From Oceanobacillus sp. CFH 90083 (GTDB lineage Bacteria; Bacillota; Bacilli; Bacillales; Amphibacillaceae), in contig NZ_VIYG01000016.1 of the NCBI RefSeq assembly GCF_009389585.1, positions 1 through 64,000 on the forward strand: a DNA stretch of 64,000 bases, given 5' to 3'. Made by a program: the position numbers and the translations under genes. The notes below the pieces were generated by a model. It worked only from the letters and a program-made list of their open reading frames with translations, made no database searches and was not told the DNA's origin. Shown here piece by piece: positions 38,068 to 46,130 of this stretch. Numbering within the stretch: position 1 is the stretch's first letter; every line of letters starts with the position of its first letter.

Positions 38068-38989
38068 TGTCACCACCTCTTTGCTTGAGACTGATTTGCT
38101 TCCCGTCTCTGTCAAAAGCATTGATAAGCTTCCCAATTCTTTTTCCTTGTCCTAAGAGTAAAAAGCGCTCAAAAATGGATTCCTGTAATATTTTTTGGAT
38201 CGATAAACGCCGGTACAAATCAGACATACTTCCTGCATGCAATGTGCAAATAACTTTCACACCTGCCTGTGATGCCTCAATAATCGCTTCCACATCCTTG
38301 TCCGTGCCGATCTCATCAACGATTAGAATATCAGGGGATAACGTCCGGATAGCCATCATCATTCCTTCTGCTTTAGGGCAGGCATCTAACACATCTGTCC
38401 TCCCCCCTATATCATGCTGTGGAACCCCGCGGATCGATGCAGCTATTTCTGAGCGTTCATCGACAATCGTTACTTTTTTCGAACGATTCAGATCAGATGC
38501 ACTGGCTATCTGCCTGCAAATATCACGTATCATCGTTGTTTTTCCAGACTGCGGAGCACCAAGAATCATGGTATGATAATACGCACCGTCATAGATATAA
38601 GGCATCAGCATATCTGCACAGCCTTTTTTTTGCTTGGCAATACGAATATTAAAAAAGGATACCGGCTGAATTGCTTTTACTTTTTGATCTGCTGTAATAA
38701 TTCCCCCTGCAATGCCGACACGGTGACCGCCTTCAATCGTAATAAATCCATTACGCAACTCTTCTTCCAGCCGATATAAAGAATATTCACTGAGCTGATT
38801 CAATATATAAACAGCTTCCTTTTTATCTGGTAATGGCTTGTCCAGCCAGCAAACAGAGGAATCAAAAATAAATTCTATTTTTTGATGAATACGTACCCGG
38901 ATTTCCTGAAGCTGAGACCAGCGATGACCTACGAAGTCGTTTATCCGGCCTTGATATGATGGTGGGAAAAGCCGCAAAATCTCATTCAT
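38036..38989 (-). CDS. spoIIIAA: SpoIIIAA, AAA+ ATPase of the sporulation channel
   Basis: This is the cytoplasmic secretion-type ATPase energising the SpoIIIA-SpoIIQ machine. The 317-residue protein has Walker A GAPQSGKTT (144-152), Walker B ILIVDEIGT and the GGHRVGIAGG motif (88-96). AAGAGG precedes the ATG at 38989; a TTG seven codons earlier lacks a good site. It is first gene of the eight-gene operon, expected under sigma-E. Confidence 0.95.
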   Translation of the reverse strand: MNEILRLFPPSYQGRINDFVGHRWSQLQEIRVRIHQKIEFIFDSSVCWLDKPLPDKKEAVYILNQLSEYSLYRLEEELRNGFITIEGGHRVGIAGGIITADQKVKAIQPVSFFNIRIAKQKKGCADMLMPYIYDGAYYHTMILGAPQSGKTTMIRDICRQIASASDLNRSKKVTIVDERSEIAASIRGVPQHDIGGRTDVLDACPKAEGMMMAIRTLSPDILIVDEIGTDKDVEAIIEASQAGVKVICTLHAGSMSDLYRRLSIQKILQESIFERFLLLGQGKRIGKLINAFDRDGKQISLKQRGGDIEVDWRAAFN

Positions 38990-39084
38990 CCTAAAACCTC
39001 TTTTCCTCAAAAATACATCTTTAGCTGGTTTTACTTAGAGTTATATGATTTTAAAATGAAATTATGCGCTGGATATATTTCTTG

Positions 39085-39140
39085 ATAATAAAAAAAAGCA
39101 GTCGCCTCATGAGAAGCAAACTGCTTGTTTTTTATGCAAT
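39085..39140 (-). terminator. Terminator between efp and spoIIIAA
   Basis: AAAAAAAGCAGT pairs with ACTGCTTGTTTTTT around a loop of about 18 bases, located after the efp stop codon. Confidence 0.65.
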
Positions 39141-39212
39141 AAATAATTATATAAGCTTTCCACCAATTATCCTTACTTCGAGATGGTCACGTTCCGCATG
39201 GAGCACTAAAAA

Positions 39213-39770
39213 CTATGCTCTGGAAACGTATTTTCCATCTGCTGTATTAATAACGAGAACATCTCCTTCGTTAATAAAGAAAGGAACCTGTACCGTATGC
39301 CCTGTTTCTAATGTAGCTGGTTTGGAGCCGCCACTTGCAGTATCTCCTTTAATGCCAGGCTCTGTTTCTGTTACAGCAAGCTCAACGTTGTTTGGAAGAT
39401 CAACGCCAATGATTTCCCCTTGATAACTTACCACGGAAACCTCCATATTTTCTTTAATAAATTTCAATTGCTCTTTGATTTGGCTTGCAGGAATTTCAAT
39501 TTGTTCATACGTTGATGTATCCATAAATGCATGAGCATCGCCGGAAGCATATAAATACTGCATTTTGCTATTTTCGATATGTGCTTTACCAACTTTTTCT
39601 CCGCCACGGAACGTTTTTTCCTGAATGTTTCCATTACGCAAATTACGCAGCTTTGAACGAACAAACGCCGCACCTTTACCTGGTTTTACATGCTGGAATT
39701 CCATTACTTGCCAAATATCATTATCTACCTCAATCGTTAAACCTGTCTTAAAATCATTTACTGAAATCAT
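39213..39770 (-). CDS. efp: Translation elongation factor P
   Basis: EF-P rescues ribosomes stalled on polyproline stretches. The 185-residue three-domain protein has the domain I tip [12 protein letters not shown] with the modifiable Lys in PGKGAAF, and the C-terminal [20 protein letters not shown]. The standard Bacillus location next to the spoIIIA operon is kept. Confidence 0.97.
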   Translation of the reverse strand: MISVNDFKTGLTIEVDNDIWQVMEFQHVKPGKGAAFVRSKLRNLRNGNIQEKTFRGGEKVGKAHIENSKMQYLYASGDAHAFMDTSTYEQIEIPASQIKEQLKFIKENMEVSVVSYQGEIIGVDLPNNVELAVTETEPGIKGDTASGGSKPATLETGHTVQVPFFINEGDVLVINTADGKYVSRA

Positions 39771-39800
39771 ATCTTTTCCTCCTGTGCCCTTGGTTATTGT

Positions 39801-39836
39801 GCGTGTTTTAACAACCTCTTAAGAGGTTGTTCACGC
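39801..39836. repeat. Perfect palindrome between yqhT and efp
   Basis: AACAACCTCTTAAGAGGTTGTT (39810-39831) is a perfect 22-bp palindrome, extended by GCGTG/CACGC outer arms. It lies in the 68-base gap between two genes read in the same direction, so it may be an attenuating or processing hairpin or an operator. There is no T-run, so it is not an obvious terminator. Confidence 0.6.
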
Positions 39837-39838
39837 GC

Positions 39839-40900
39839 TTATAATTGGATTAATTCTTTTGGAGCAGATGTCAGCCGCTCGTTACCCTCTTCTGTAATAA
39901 CGATATCATCCTCAATACGGCAGCCGCCCAGTCCCGGTACATATATTCCAGGCTCGACGGTAACTACCATTCCCGGCTCTAATACTGTTTCTGACCGGGT
40001 AGACAGTCCGGGACCTTCATGTACTTCCATTCCCAAAGCGTGACCTGTTGAATGACCGAAACGATCGCCAAACCCTTTTTCCGTAATATAATCTCTGGTT
40101 AAAGCATCTGCTTCTTTCCCGGTCATACCGGCTTTCGTTCCTTTTACTCCACGAAGATTCGCCTCTAATACTATATCATAAATTTCACGTAACTCTACAG
40201 AAATTTCTCCAACAGCTACTGTTCTTGTGATATCAGAGCAATAACCATCATATAATGCACCATAATCCAGTGTCACAAGCTCGCCTTCCTGAATTTTTTT
40301 AGTGGATGCTACACCATGCGGTAAAGCTGAACGTAAGCCTGAAGCTACAATCGTGTCAAAGCTTGATGAAGTCGCACCCTGTCTGCGCATAAAAAACTCC
40401 AATTCATTCGATATATCTATTTCCGGCACACCAGGCTCGATAAACGATTGAATATGTGCAAATGCGTCATCAGCAATTTTCGCAGCTTTTTTCATAATCT
40501 CCAGCTCATCCGGTGTCTTAATCATACGCAACGCTTCAATGATTCCTTCTACAGGAACTAATTCCTGGGAAAATTGACTTTGATACACTTCGAATTGGCT
40601 GTAAGTTGTATAGTTTTTCTCAAAAGCTAATCTTTTCACACCAAGCTTATCGATTTGTTTGGCAATTTCTTGATTCATCCCTTGTTTATGCTCAACAATC
40701 TCAAATGCTACCGCCTGCTCAGCCGCTTGTTCTGTATAACGAAAATCTGTAATAAATACAGCTTTATCTGCTGTAATTAACGCTGTTCCAGCCGTCCCGG
40801 TGAAATTGGTAATATAACGTCTGTTATATGGACTATCGATCATTATCGCATCGACTTTACTTTCTTCTAGTTTTTCACGCAAACGATCCAGTTTCGTCAA
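39839..40900 (-). CDS. yqhT: Xaa-Pro aminopeptidase (M24B), YqhT type
   Basis: This pita-bread metallopeptidase removes N-terminal residues before proline. The 353-residue protein has the creatinase-like N-domain and the metal ligands of M24 in order: [17 protein letters not shown] (two Asp), [14 protein letters not shown] (His), VTVEPGIYV (Glu) and RIEDDIVI (Glu). The start is TTG at 40900 after GAGAGGATGA. It precedes efp, as in B. subtilis, but aroQ, usually adjacent, is absent. Confidence 0.95.
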   Translation of the reverse strand: MTKLDRLREKLEESKVDAIMIDSPYNRRYITNFTGTAGTALITADKAVFITDFRYTEQAAEQAVAFEIVEHKQGMNQEIAKQIDKLGVKRLAFEKNYTTYSQFEVYQSQFSQELVPVEGIIEALRMIKTPDELEIMKKAAKIADDAFAHIQSFIEPGVPEIDISNELEFFMRRQGATSSSFDTIVASGLRSALPHGVASTKKIQEGELVTLDYGALYDGYCSDITRTVAVGEISVELREIYDIVLEANLRGVKGTKAGMTGKEADALTRDYITEKGFGDRFGHSTGHALGMEVHEGPGLSTRSETVLEPGMVVTVEPGIYVPGLGGCRIEDDIVITEEGNERLTSAPKELIQL

Positions 40901-40983
40901 AACGGTTCATCCTCTCCAAAAACTTAAGTATCATAAATCATTTTATCATATATAGGCGAAGTTTGAATAACTTCAGAAGAATT

Positions 40984-41490
40984 CTAGCTTTTTTTGATCA
41001 TATCTTCTGTTTGCTTCGAGTCCATATAATCATAGGAGATGGAATATCCGATGAATGTTCCATATAAAATAAACAAACAGATCGTTGTTACCCAGGTATT
41101 CAATGACCATTCCATGACAGATGGTATATCACTAAATATCGGCCGGAATAAAAGAAACAGGAGCGCCCATAAAATAAAGCCGTATATGATCCCCATCCAC
41201 ATATACTTTATTTTTTTGAAAAGCAAATAATATAAAAAAGCCACAAGCAAAGAGACTACTCCAGCCAAAATAGTTGTTATAAAAATACCCAGCCAAGTAT
41301 CTGTCCAGGCATTAGATACCCAGGACGTTAAAAGATAGGCCTTGGGATGAACCTCCAAAAAATTAAAATAATACATGGCACTTGCAATCAGACTGAATAC
41401 AATTCCACCGATAAAGCCTGTATACATCGATTTTTTTAATACAGATTCTTCATTATCATTTATTTGCTGTTTCTTTGACATACGCCTCAT
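40984..41490 (-). CDS. yqhR: YqhR, conserved membrane protein
   Basis: This 168-residue protein has four membrane segments and a conserved FNFLEVHPKAYLLTSWV loop between the first two. GGAGGTG before the ATG at 41490 excludes the longer frame from 41556. Function is unknown. It keeps the yqhR-yqhT-efp order. Confidence 0.85.
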   Translation of the reverse strand: MRRMSKKQQINDNEESVLKKSMYTGFIGGIVFSLIASAMYYFNFLEVHPKAYLLTSWVSNAWTDTWLGIFITTILAGVVSLLVAFLYYLLFKKIKYMWMGIIYGFILWALLFLLFRPIFSDIPSVMEWSLNTWVTTICLFILYGTFIGYSISYDYMDSKQTEDMIKKS

Positions 41491-41890
41491 TGTTAAACAC
41501 CTCCACCCTCTAGTATGACCAAATACAGCAACGAGTATGATAAAGTGAAAACTCATCCATCAAGGCCTTTCTTTTCATCCCCCATTTAGAAATGACAGGC
41601 TTTTTTATTTCTTGATGCGGGAGTCTTACAAAAGCTCTTCGATGGGGCGGGTAATCGCAAATGTTTCCGATGGGTCGAGTAATCGCAGTCCCAGTCATTT
41701 ACACTGCGATAAAATCAGCTTTCTCATAATCTGTGGGAATATTTTTCTTGAAAAGAGGGAATAAATAAGTAACAGGAGAGAAGCTTCTACAGGACGTGGG
41801 CAGGCTGAGCAGAAGTTCCTTAACAGACATACTCTAGCAGGATATGGTAAAATAAAAGCATAAATCATGTGTGAGAAAGGAGGATTTCAA
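41491..41890. other. Divergent region between yqhR and yqhP (400 bases)
   Basis: It contains an inverted R1 remnant (41633-41700: GGTAATCGCAAATG, then CGAGTAATCGCAGTCCCA). In B. subtilis yqhQ lies here; no trace of it is visible. No ORF of note. Confidence 0.5.
41633..41700 (-). repeat. Dispersed repeat R1, partial copy G (inverted)
   Basis: On the minus strand TGGGACTGCGATTACTCG followed by ACCCATCGGAAACATTTGCG reproduces the centre of R1 (compare TGGGACTGCGATTACTCGGC at 47266). Only the core is recognisable. Confidence 0.55.
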
Positions 41891-42274
41891 TTGAGAAATA
41901 AAGCAGTATCTATTTTTGTTTATGTCATTGTTGCTTTTGCGGCTTTCGGATTATTTACACAGCTATTTGGAAATACAGTCGCATTTCTATCAAGGCTATT
42001 AATTTCGATTGGAATAGGGGCAGTTATTTTTGGATTGGTTTATTTCCTTCTCATACGTAGGCAGCAGCCTTCCGGACGGCAGCGGGATAATATGAAAAAA
42101 TATAAGCAGGCTGTGAAACAATCTAAATCGAAGTATGGTCACCAACAGTCTGCAAAATCAGCCGGATCAGCTTATCAGAAAACAAGTCAAAAGAAAAGAA
42201 ATCCTAAAAAGGCAAGTCATTTACGTGTTATTGAGGGGAATAAAACGAAGAAAAAGAAGCGTGTATCTTCATAA
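41891..42274 (+). CDS. yqhP: YqhP (SA1362 family) membrane protein
   Basis: The protein has two membrane segments (about 5-24 and 30-52) and a very basic, Lys/Gln/Ser-rich cytoplasmic tail of about 75 residues. AAAGGAGG lies 8 bases before a TTG at 41891; the ATG at 41867 lacks a site and would add eight residues that read through the Shine-Dalgarno. Size and place (near yqhR and yqhO) match B. subtilis YqhP. Function is unknown. Confidence 0.75.
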   Translation: MRNKAVSIFVYVIVAFAAFGLFTQLFGNTVAFLSRLLISIGIGAVIFGLVYFLLIRRQQPSGRQRDNMKKYKQAVKQSKSKYGHQQSAKSAGSAYQKTSQKKRNPKKASHLRVIEGNKTKKKKRVSS

Positions 42275-42308
42275 GCTTAAATGAGTTGTTATATGTTATA
42301 TTGTTGAA

Positions 42309-42337
42309 GGGGGCTTCCGGATTTAAGCCCCTTTTTC
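42309..42337 (+). terminator. Terminator of yqhP
   Basis: GGGGCTT-CCGGATTT-AAGCCCC followed by TTTTT. On the other strand it overlaps the stop codon of the small zinc-finger ORF at 42323-42454. Confidence 0.85.
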
Positions 42338-42454
42338 ATGGCAATAAAAACAGATTAATATATGGTTTTCCTGTATAACACCTTCTAAAAAACCGTTATG
42401 ACAGTAAATATTTTTCCCGCAAACGCTGCATATACCTACAAATTCCTTTTCTAT
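42323..42454 (-). CDS. Candidate 43-residue zinc-finger-like protein with ATA start
   Basis: This short frame is too small for routine ORF lists. It encodes a protein with CSVCGKNIYCH near residues 9-19 and CFYCHEKG near 35-42, two CxxC knuckles as in small treble-clef proteins such as Gin/CsfB. AGGGAGGA sits 6 bases upstream of an ATA codon at 42454. There is no ATG, GTG or TTG in frame before the upstream stop. It may be translated from ATA, or be a gene that lost its start. Spacing and cysteine pattern argue for current or recent coding. Confidence 0.4.
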   Translation of the reverse strand: MEKEFVGICSVCGKNIYCHNGFLEGVIQENHILICFYCHEKGA

Positions 42455-42588
42455 CTTAAGTCCTCCCTGTGTAAATCTATTGTTTTTGCTGATTTTATGA
42501 ACGCTTGATTTAATTTGTTATTTCAACTTATATAGATACAATTACTTTATCTATTTCCAGTACTATATCATCAAATCTTTTTAAACCA

Positions 42589-43485
42589 TTAACCGCTCCA
42601 TGTACGCAAAAATTTCTCGCTGGATTCTTTTCCAATTTGTCGCAGCTTCTCCCTGCTTTCCTCTGTAATATTAAAATTCATGGAATTCTGTTCAGGGGCA
42701 GGAACAAAAATAATATGATTTGATTGATGCTTTGAAATATAACGGTTATCATGTGCCTGTTTCATTGTTGCAAAAAGGGAAGGAAACATTTGGAGTGCAT
42801 TTCTGATTTCCCGTGGTTCAACAGATGCAGCAGGATCGGTTAATTTCACTCCAATCACTGGACGAGCTTGTTTCTTCTCAGCTTCAGAAAAAATCCACAG
42901 TGGAAAATTACTTAACAGGCCGCCGTCTACTATCACACTTTTACCTTTATTTTTACCTTGTATTCTTTTTGGCATGAAAAAGTATGGAAAGCCTGCACTC
43001 ATACGAATAGCTGCTGCTACTGAAAAGGTATCCGGATGAAGTCCGTAAACACGTTCTAAATCATCCGGAATAACAACTAATTTCCCTAAAGATAAATCAC
43101 TGACCACCACCTTTAATGCATCCGGTTTTAAATCACTAAATTGATATATATTCCGCCTGGCTAACACTTCCTTCAGCCACGCTTCCAGCTTTTCTCCTTT
43201 ATATAACCCTAATTGAAAATAGAGAAATAACCACTTTGTTACCGGCACTAATTTTGATAATAACGGCGGATCAGCCAAGCTTTGAACATCTAATATTTTC
43301 ATTAATTCGTTAATATCCTTACAGTCATAGCCTGCAGTTAAAAGCGCTGCTATAATAGCTCCGGCAGAAGTTCCGGCTGCACGTTCTACCTGCAGATTAT
43401 TCTCTTCCCAGGATTCCAGCACGCCAACATAAGCAAAACCCTTCACGCCCCCGCCTGAAAACACAGCATCAATTTTCATCATCAT
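42589..43485 (-). CDS. yqhO: YqhO, patatin-like phospholipase
   Basis: This 298-residue patatin/NTE-family lipid acyl hydrolase has the oxyanion loop SGGGVKGFAY (10-19), nucleophile Ser40 in GTSAG and catalytic Asp in VDGGLLSNFP. It is cytoplasmic; no signal is present. Three consecutive ATGs (43485, 43482, 43479) follow GGAG; the third has the best spacing. Its natural lipid is unknown. It closes the B. subtilis-like block. Confidence 0.92.
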   Translation of the reverse strand: MMMKIDAVFSGGGVKGFAYVGVLESWEENNLQVERAAGTSAGAIIAALLTAGYDCKDINELMKILDVQSLADPPLLSKLVPVTKWLFLYFQLGLYKGEKLEAWLKEVLARRNIYQFSDLKPDALKVVVSDLSLGKLVVIPDDLERVYGLHPDTFSVAAAIRMSAGFPYFFMPKRIQGKNKGKSVIVDGGLLSNFPLWIFSEAEKKQARPVIGVKLTDPAASVEPREIRNALQMFPSLFATMKQAHDNRYISKHQSNHIIFVPAPEQNSMNFNITEESREKLRQIGKESSEKFLRTWSG

Positions 43486-43631
43486 CGCTCCATCCTGTAT
43501 AGGTGCTTATTGATTTATACGTTTACCGGCTTGTTTATTATGCTTTTGGGGCAATTAAAAAGGACTGATCTTCATTCAGTATGCTCTGAATCAATTCCAG
43601 CCGTTTAACAATAAGATATTTAAACCCTGAG

Positions 43632-43666
43632 AAAAAGCCATCACTCTTTAAAAATGGATGGTTTAA
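43632..43666 (-). terminator. Terminator of the XRE-TPR regulator gene
   Basis: On the minus strand AAACCATC, a loop, then GATGGCTTTTTCTC, about 55 bases after the regulator stop codon. Confidence 0.6.
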
Positions 43667-43719
43667 AATATCTCTATATAAAAACTCACAAAAACAATAA
43701 TTCAATATACAATATGATT

Positions 43720-44595
43720 TTATTTATTATTTATCTCAACCAAGCTTTCTAATTTTTCATTTAATGTATTCACCATAGTGGTATTTTCTTTAATTTTAAA
43801 TAAGGTAAGAGCAATTTGAATATATTTTATTCCATCTTCTATTTGATTTAATTTGATCAGGTTATTCCCCAGCTGGTAGTAACAATCCGGAAGAAAATGC
43901 AGTGTATTTTTATTGGTACAAATGGAAACAGCTTTCAAACAGTATCTTTTGGAATCATTATATTTCCCTAAATACGTCAAGGTTTGTGATAAACCAAAAA
44001 GAAGCTTTAATTCTGTGTAGAAATCATCAAAACCTTTTACTTTATTCAATTCATCCAGTGCCTGTTCATATAACCGAAGTGCACTTTCGTAATTCCTTTC
44101 TTCCTGATACATAATAGCAATACTTATTTGAATATTAATATTTAATAAGATATCATCATCATTTTCATCTTCTACGATTAATTCTTTCAGAAACTGCACA
44201 CTTTCTTCCAGTCGATTCGATAAATAATAGTCTGAAATTGCTTGATGCCATTGTAAATATCGCTGCTCATAAGAAGTGATTGTATTTTGTTGTAATTCAT
44301 TTTCAGCAATATATTTAATAGAAGCGTAATTTCTCTGTTCTTTTAATTGATTTATCATATTTTTGATCTCATTAAAATGCCCATTATTTTTTTCTGGGCT
44401 TGATCCAAAAAAATAATTCATGTCTACTAATAATTTTTGGCTTATGTTAAAGAGAACGAGACAGGATGGATTTAATTGACCTTTCTCTATGTTACTAATC
44501 TGGGCCTGTGTACAAATGCCTGATGCAAGCTCTTGCTGCGTAAAACCTAATTCCCGCCGCCTTTTTTTGATATTTGCCCCTATATTTAGCTCCAT
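43720..44595 (-). CDS. XRE-HTH plus TPR transcription regulator, RNPP (PlcR/NprR/Rgg-like) type
   Basis: The 291-residue protein has an N-terminal HTH_XRE domain (about 7-62, with GFTQQELASGICTQAQISNIE) and a C-terminal array of helical TPR-like repeats (about 95-285, e.g. YESALRLYEQALDEL and KYNDSKRYCLKAVSIC). This is the layout of RNPP regulators, which bind re-imported signal peptides in the TPR groove. GGAGG lies 6 bases before the ATG. The nearest gene upstream on the same strand encodes a secreted peptide precursor with three DIPGHH repeats. The peptide partner and target genes are inferred, not shown. Confidence 0.82.
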   Translation of the reverse strand: MELNIGANIKKRRRELGFTQQELASGICTQAQISNIEKGQLNPSCLVLFNISQKLLVDMNYFFGSSPEKNNGHFNEIKNMINQLKEQRNYASIKYIAENELQQNTITSYEQRYLQWHQAISDYYLSNRLEESVQFLKELIVEDENDDDILLNINIQISIAIMYQEERNYESALRLYEQALDELNKVKGFDDFYTELKLLFGLSQTLTYLGKYNDSKRYCLKAVSICTNKNTLHFLPDCYYQLGNNLIKLNQIEDGIKYIQIALTLFKIKENTTMVNTLNEKLESLVEINNK

Positions 44596-44701
44596 GATCT
44601 ACCTCCATTTTATTAACTGCAATAATGTATTAGATTTAAGATTTAGCTAACGGTGACTGCCTGATTTTTCACCGAAATAATTAATGCGTAATTATTCATT
44701 A

Positions 44702-44730
44702 TTTATACCATAAAATAATAATTCATTCAA
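44702..44730 (-). promoter_or_regulatory. Sigma-A promoter of the XRE-TPR regulator
   Basis: On the minus strand TTGAAT (44725-44730), 17 bases, TATAAA (44702-44707). The dyad at 44677-44695 lies just downstream, around the expected start of transcription. Confidence 0.6.
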
Positions 44731-44902
44731 TTCAGCAAAGTTCAGTTATATATTATTAATTATAATAGACCATATATTCATTTAAAAATAATCTCATTTT
44801 TCAAGGCCTGCCATACGATATCTACACACACTCATTCAGTACCTATCAGAAAAGCAGCGACAATTTAAATAATGATTTTTTATGTATTTTTTTAGACGGT
44901 AT

Positions 44903-44946
44903 AAAAAGACTGTAATGAATTCCATAAAGCATGAACTCATTACAGC
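44903..44946 (-). terminator. Terminator of the DIPGHH peptide gene
   Basis: CTGTAATGA (44910-44918) and TCATTACAG (44937-44945) form a perfect 9-bp stem; on the minus strand TCTTTTTATACC follows. It separates the peptide gene's transcript from the regulator gene. Confidence 0.65.
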
Positions 44947-45035
44947 CATAGTTAATATTTTTAGCCTATTCAATTCAATCATTATCTAATCTCTAATAAT
45001 TATAGAAAACATAGCAACAATAATACTACAAAGGG

Positions 45036-45233
45036 CTACCCTTGATTATGATGACCGGGAATATCAGATTCTTCAACGGAATGATGACCAGGGATGTCAT
45101 AGTTTTCTGAATCATCTATAGAATGATGACCGGGAATATCTGCGAATTGATTCTGTTGATGGCTGGCATGGCTCACTAACACTCCACCACTGATTAAACC
45201 GATTAAAGATATACCTAAGAGAAACCTTTTCAT
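45036..45233 (-). CDS. Secreted peptide precursor with three DIPGHH repeats (candidate pheromone)
   Basis: The 65-residue product has a Sec signal (residues 1-24: MKRF, hydrophobic core, SHASH) and a mature part that is almost only repeats. DIPGHH occurs at 32-37, 46-51 and 57-62, each after a short acidic spacer (SIDDSENY, SVEES). The middle copy's DNA differs from the other two at three third-codon positions, yet the peptide is identical, which points to selection on the peptide. AAGGTGGGAT precedes the ATG. With the RNPP-type regulator downstream, it is a candidate signal precursor. A His-rich metal-binding peptide is the main alternative. Confidence 0.75.
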   Translation of the reverse strand: MKRFLLGISLIGLISGGVLVSHASHQQNQFADIPGHHSIDDSENYDIPGHHSVEESDIPGHHNQG

Positions 45234-45273
45234 ACTTTTATCCCACCTTTTATTCGTATGTGATTATAATACT

Positions 45274-45334
45274 ATATTACATCTGTTTATTTATTTAATC
45301 AACAAAAAAATTAAATGAATATATTGCTTGTTGA
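45274..45334 (-). promoter_or_regulatory. Promoter of the DIPGHH peptide gene with overlapping inverted repeat
   Basis: On the minus strand TTGATT (45297-45302), 17 bases, TAATAT (45274-45279). The -35 overlaps one arm of the inverted repeat ATCAACAA (45298-45305) / TTGTTGAT (45327-45334), a candidate binding site for the neighbouring regulator. Confidence 0.45.
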
Positions 45335-45383
45335 TAAAGAAAAATAATACAATAAATGACTAATGATTACGATGCAAAAAAAT

Positions 45384-45427
45384 AAAATCAAAAGCACCAG
45401 TTTACATGAATTGGTACTTTTGATTTT
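45384..45427. terminator. Terminator-like hairpin between the SRPBCC and peptide genes
   Basis: AAAATCAAAAGCACCA pairs with TGGTACTTTTGATTTT, a 16-bp stem with one mismatch. It ends the SRPBCC gene and insulates the peptide gene. Confidence 0.8.
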
Positions 45428-45454
45428 AATGGAATTCTATCTTTGTATCATCCT

Positions 45455-45922
45455 TTATTCTGTAAAACCAGCGAGATTCTCCAGTGTCGATTTTAAACCA
45501 ATGTCATGATCTTCTTTTCGTATTCCTTCAGGTACATTCTCACAAACGATAGTAACCTTTGTACCCTCTGAAACAGTTTCAAAATACCATTTTTGTATCA
45601 TCTCACCTGAAAATGCCGGATCCTTAGAATCAAAGTTTACAGATTGTACAATCCGTTTATCTGGAACCAGCTCCAAAAATCTTCCTTGGGTCACATCCGA
45701 ATTTTCTGAGGTTTTACCCGGATGCGAGTTATCCATTTCGTACGTAAGGGTCATCCTATACGTTCCGCCTTTTCGAGGATCAAAACTATCAATGCGACCT
45801 GACATTCCTTTGGGTGGCAGCCATGAAATTAATTCTTCCGGATTTACAAATGCCTGATATATAGTCTGTGGTGATGCTGTAATTACTCTTGATGCAGTAT
45901 CCGTTCTATCCTTCTTTGACAT
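45455..45922 (-). CDS. SRPBCC/AHSA1-family (START-like) protein
   Basis: This 155-residue protein of the activator-of-Hsp90 homologue-1/polyketide cyclase superfamily begins RVITASPQTIYQAFVNPEELISWLPP and has GGTYRMTLTYE, FLELVPDKRIVQSV and the C-terminal helix with LKSTLENLAGF. The fold makes a hydrophobic pocket; the ligand is unknown. It lies alone, with terminators on both sides. Confidence 0.82.
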   Translation of the reverse strand: MSKKDRTDTASRVITASPQTIYQAFVNPEELISWLPPKGMSGRIDSFDPRKGGTYRMTLTYEMDNSHPGKTSENSDVTQGRFLELVPDKRIVQSVNFDSKDPAFSGEMIQKWYFETVSEGTKVTIVCENVPEGIRKEDHDIGLKSTLENLAGFTE

Positions 45923-46021
45923 GAAAAAAGCCTCCTTTTCCTTGAGTTTATCAGATATGAATTTTGAAAATTTCTTTTTAATTGCTAAAAGCTATTTCTT
46001 ATTAGGTTTAACAATATTAAA

Positions 46022-46052
46022 ACATCCCCTCACCAATCAGGTAAAGGGATGC
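46022..46052 (-). terminator. Terminator of ppaC
   Basis: On the minus strand GCATCCCTTT, a loop, then AGGGGATG followed by TTTTAAT, about 80 bases after the ppaC stop. Confidence 0.6.
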
Positions 46053-46130
46053 TTATGACTATATCGTTTATTTTTTCTTATATGTCTTACTTTTATAAAA
46101 GGAATGCTTTCAGAGCTCTCGCATTATAAT

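Larger units (their letters stand above)
44596..45035. other. Regulator upstream region (440 bases)
   Basis: It holds the terminator of the peptide gene (44903-44945), the regulator's promoter (44702-44730) and, between promoter and gene, the dyad ATAATTA-ATGCG-TAATTAT (44677-44695), a candidate autoregulatory operator. No ORF of note. Confidence 0.55.

Noticed and set aside
41720-41866. Structured leader (T-box or similar) before yqhP
   Set aside because: Some self-complementary words are present, but no T-box bulge motif, terminator or conserved core could be identified.
43545-43719. Minus-strand frame after the XRE-TPR regulator, checked as a possible PapR-like peptide gene
   Set aside because: It has no start codon with a ribosome site and runs through the regulator's terminator hairpin. 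The repeat-bearing secreted peptide upstream is a much better candidate.
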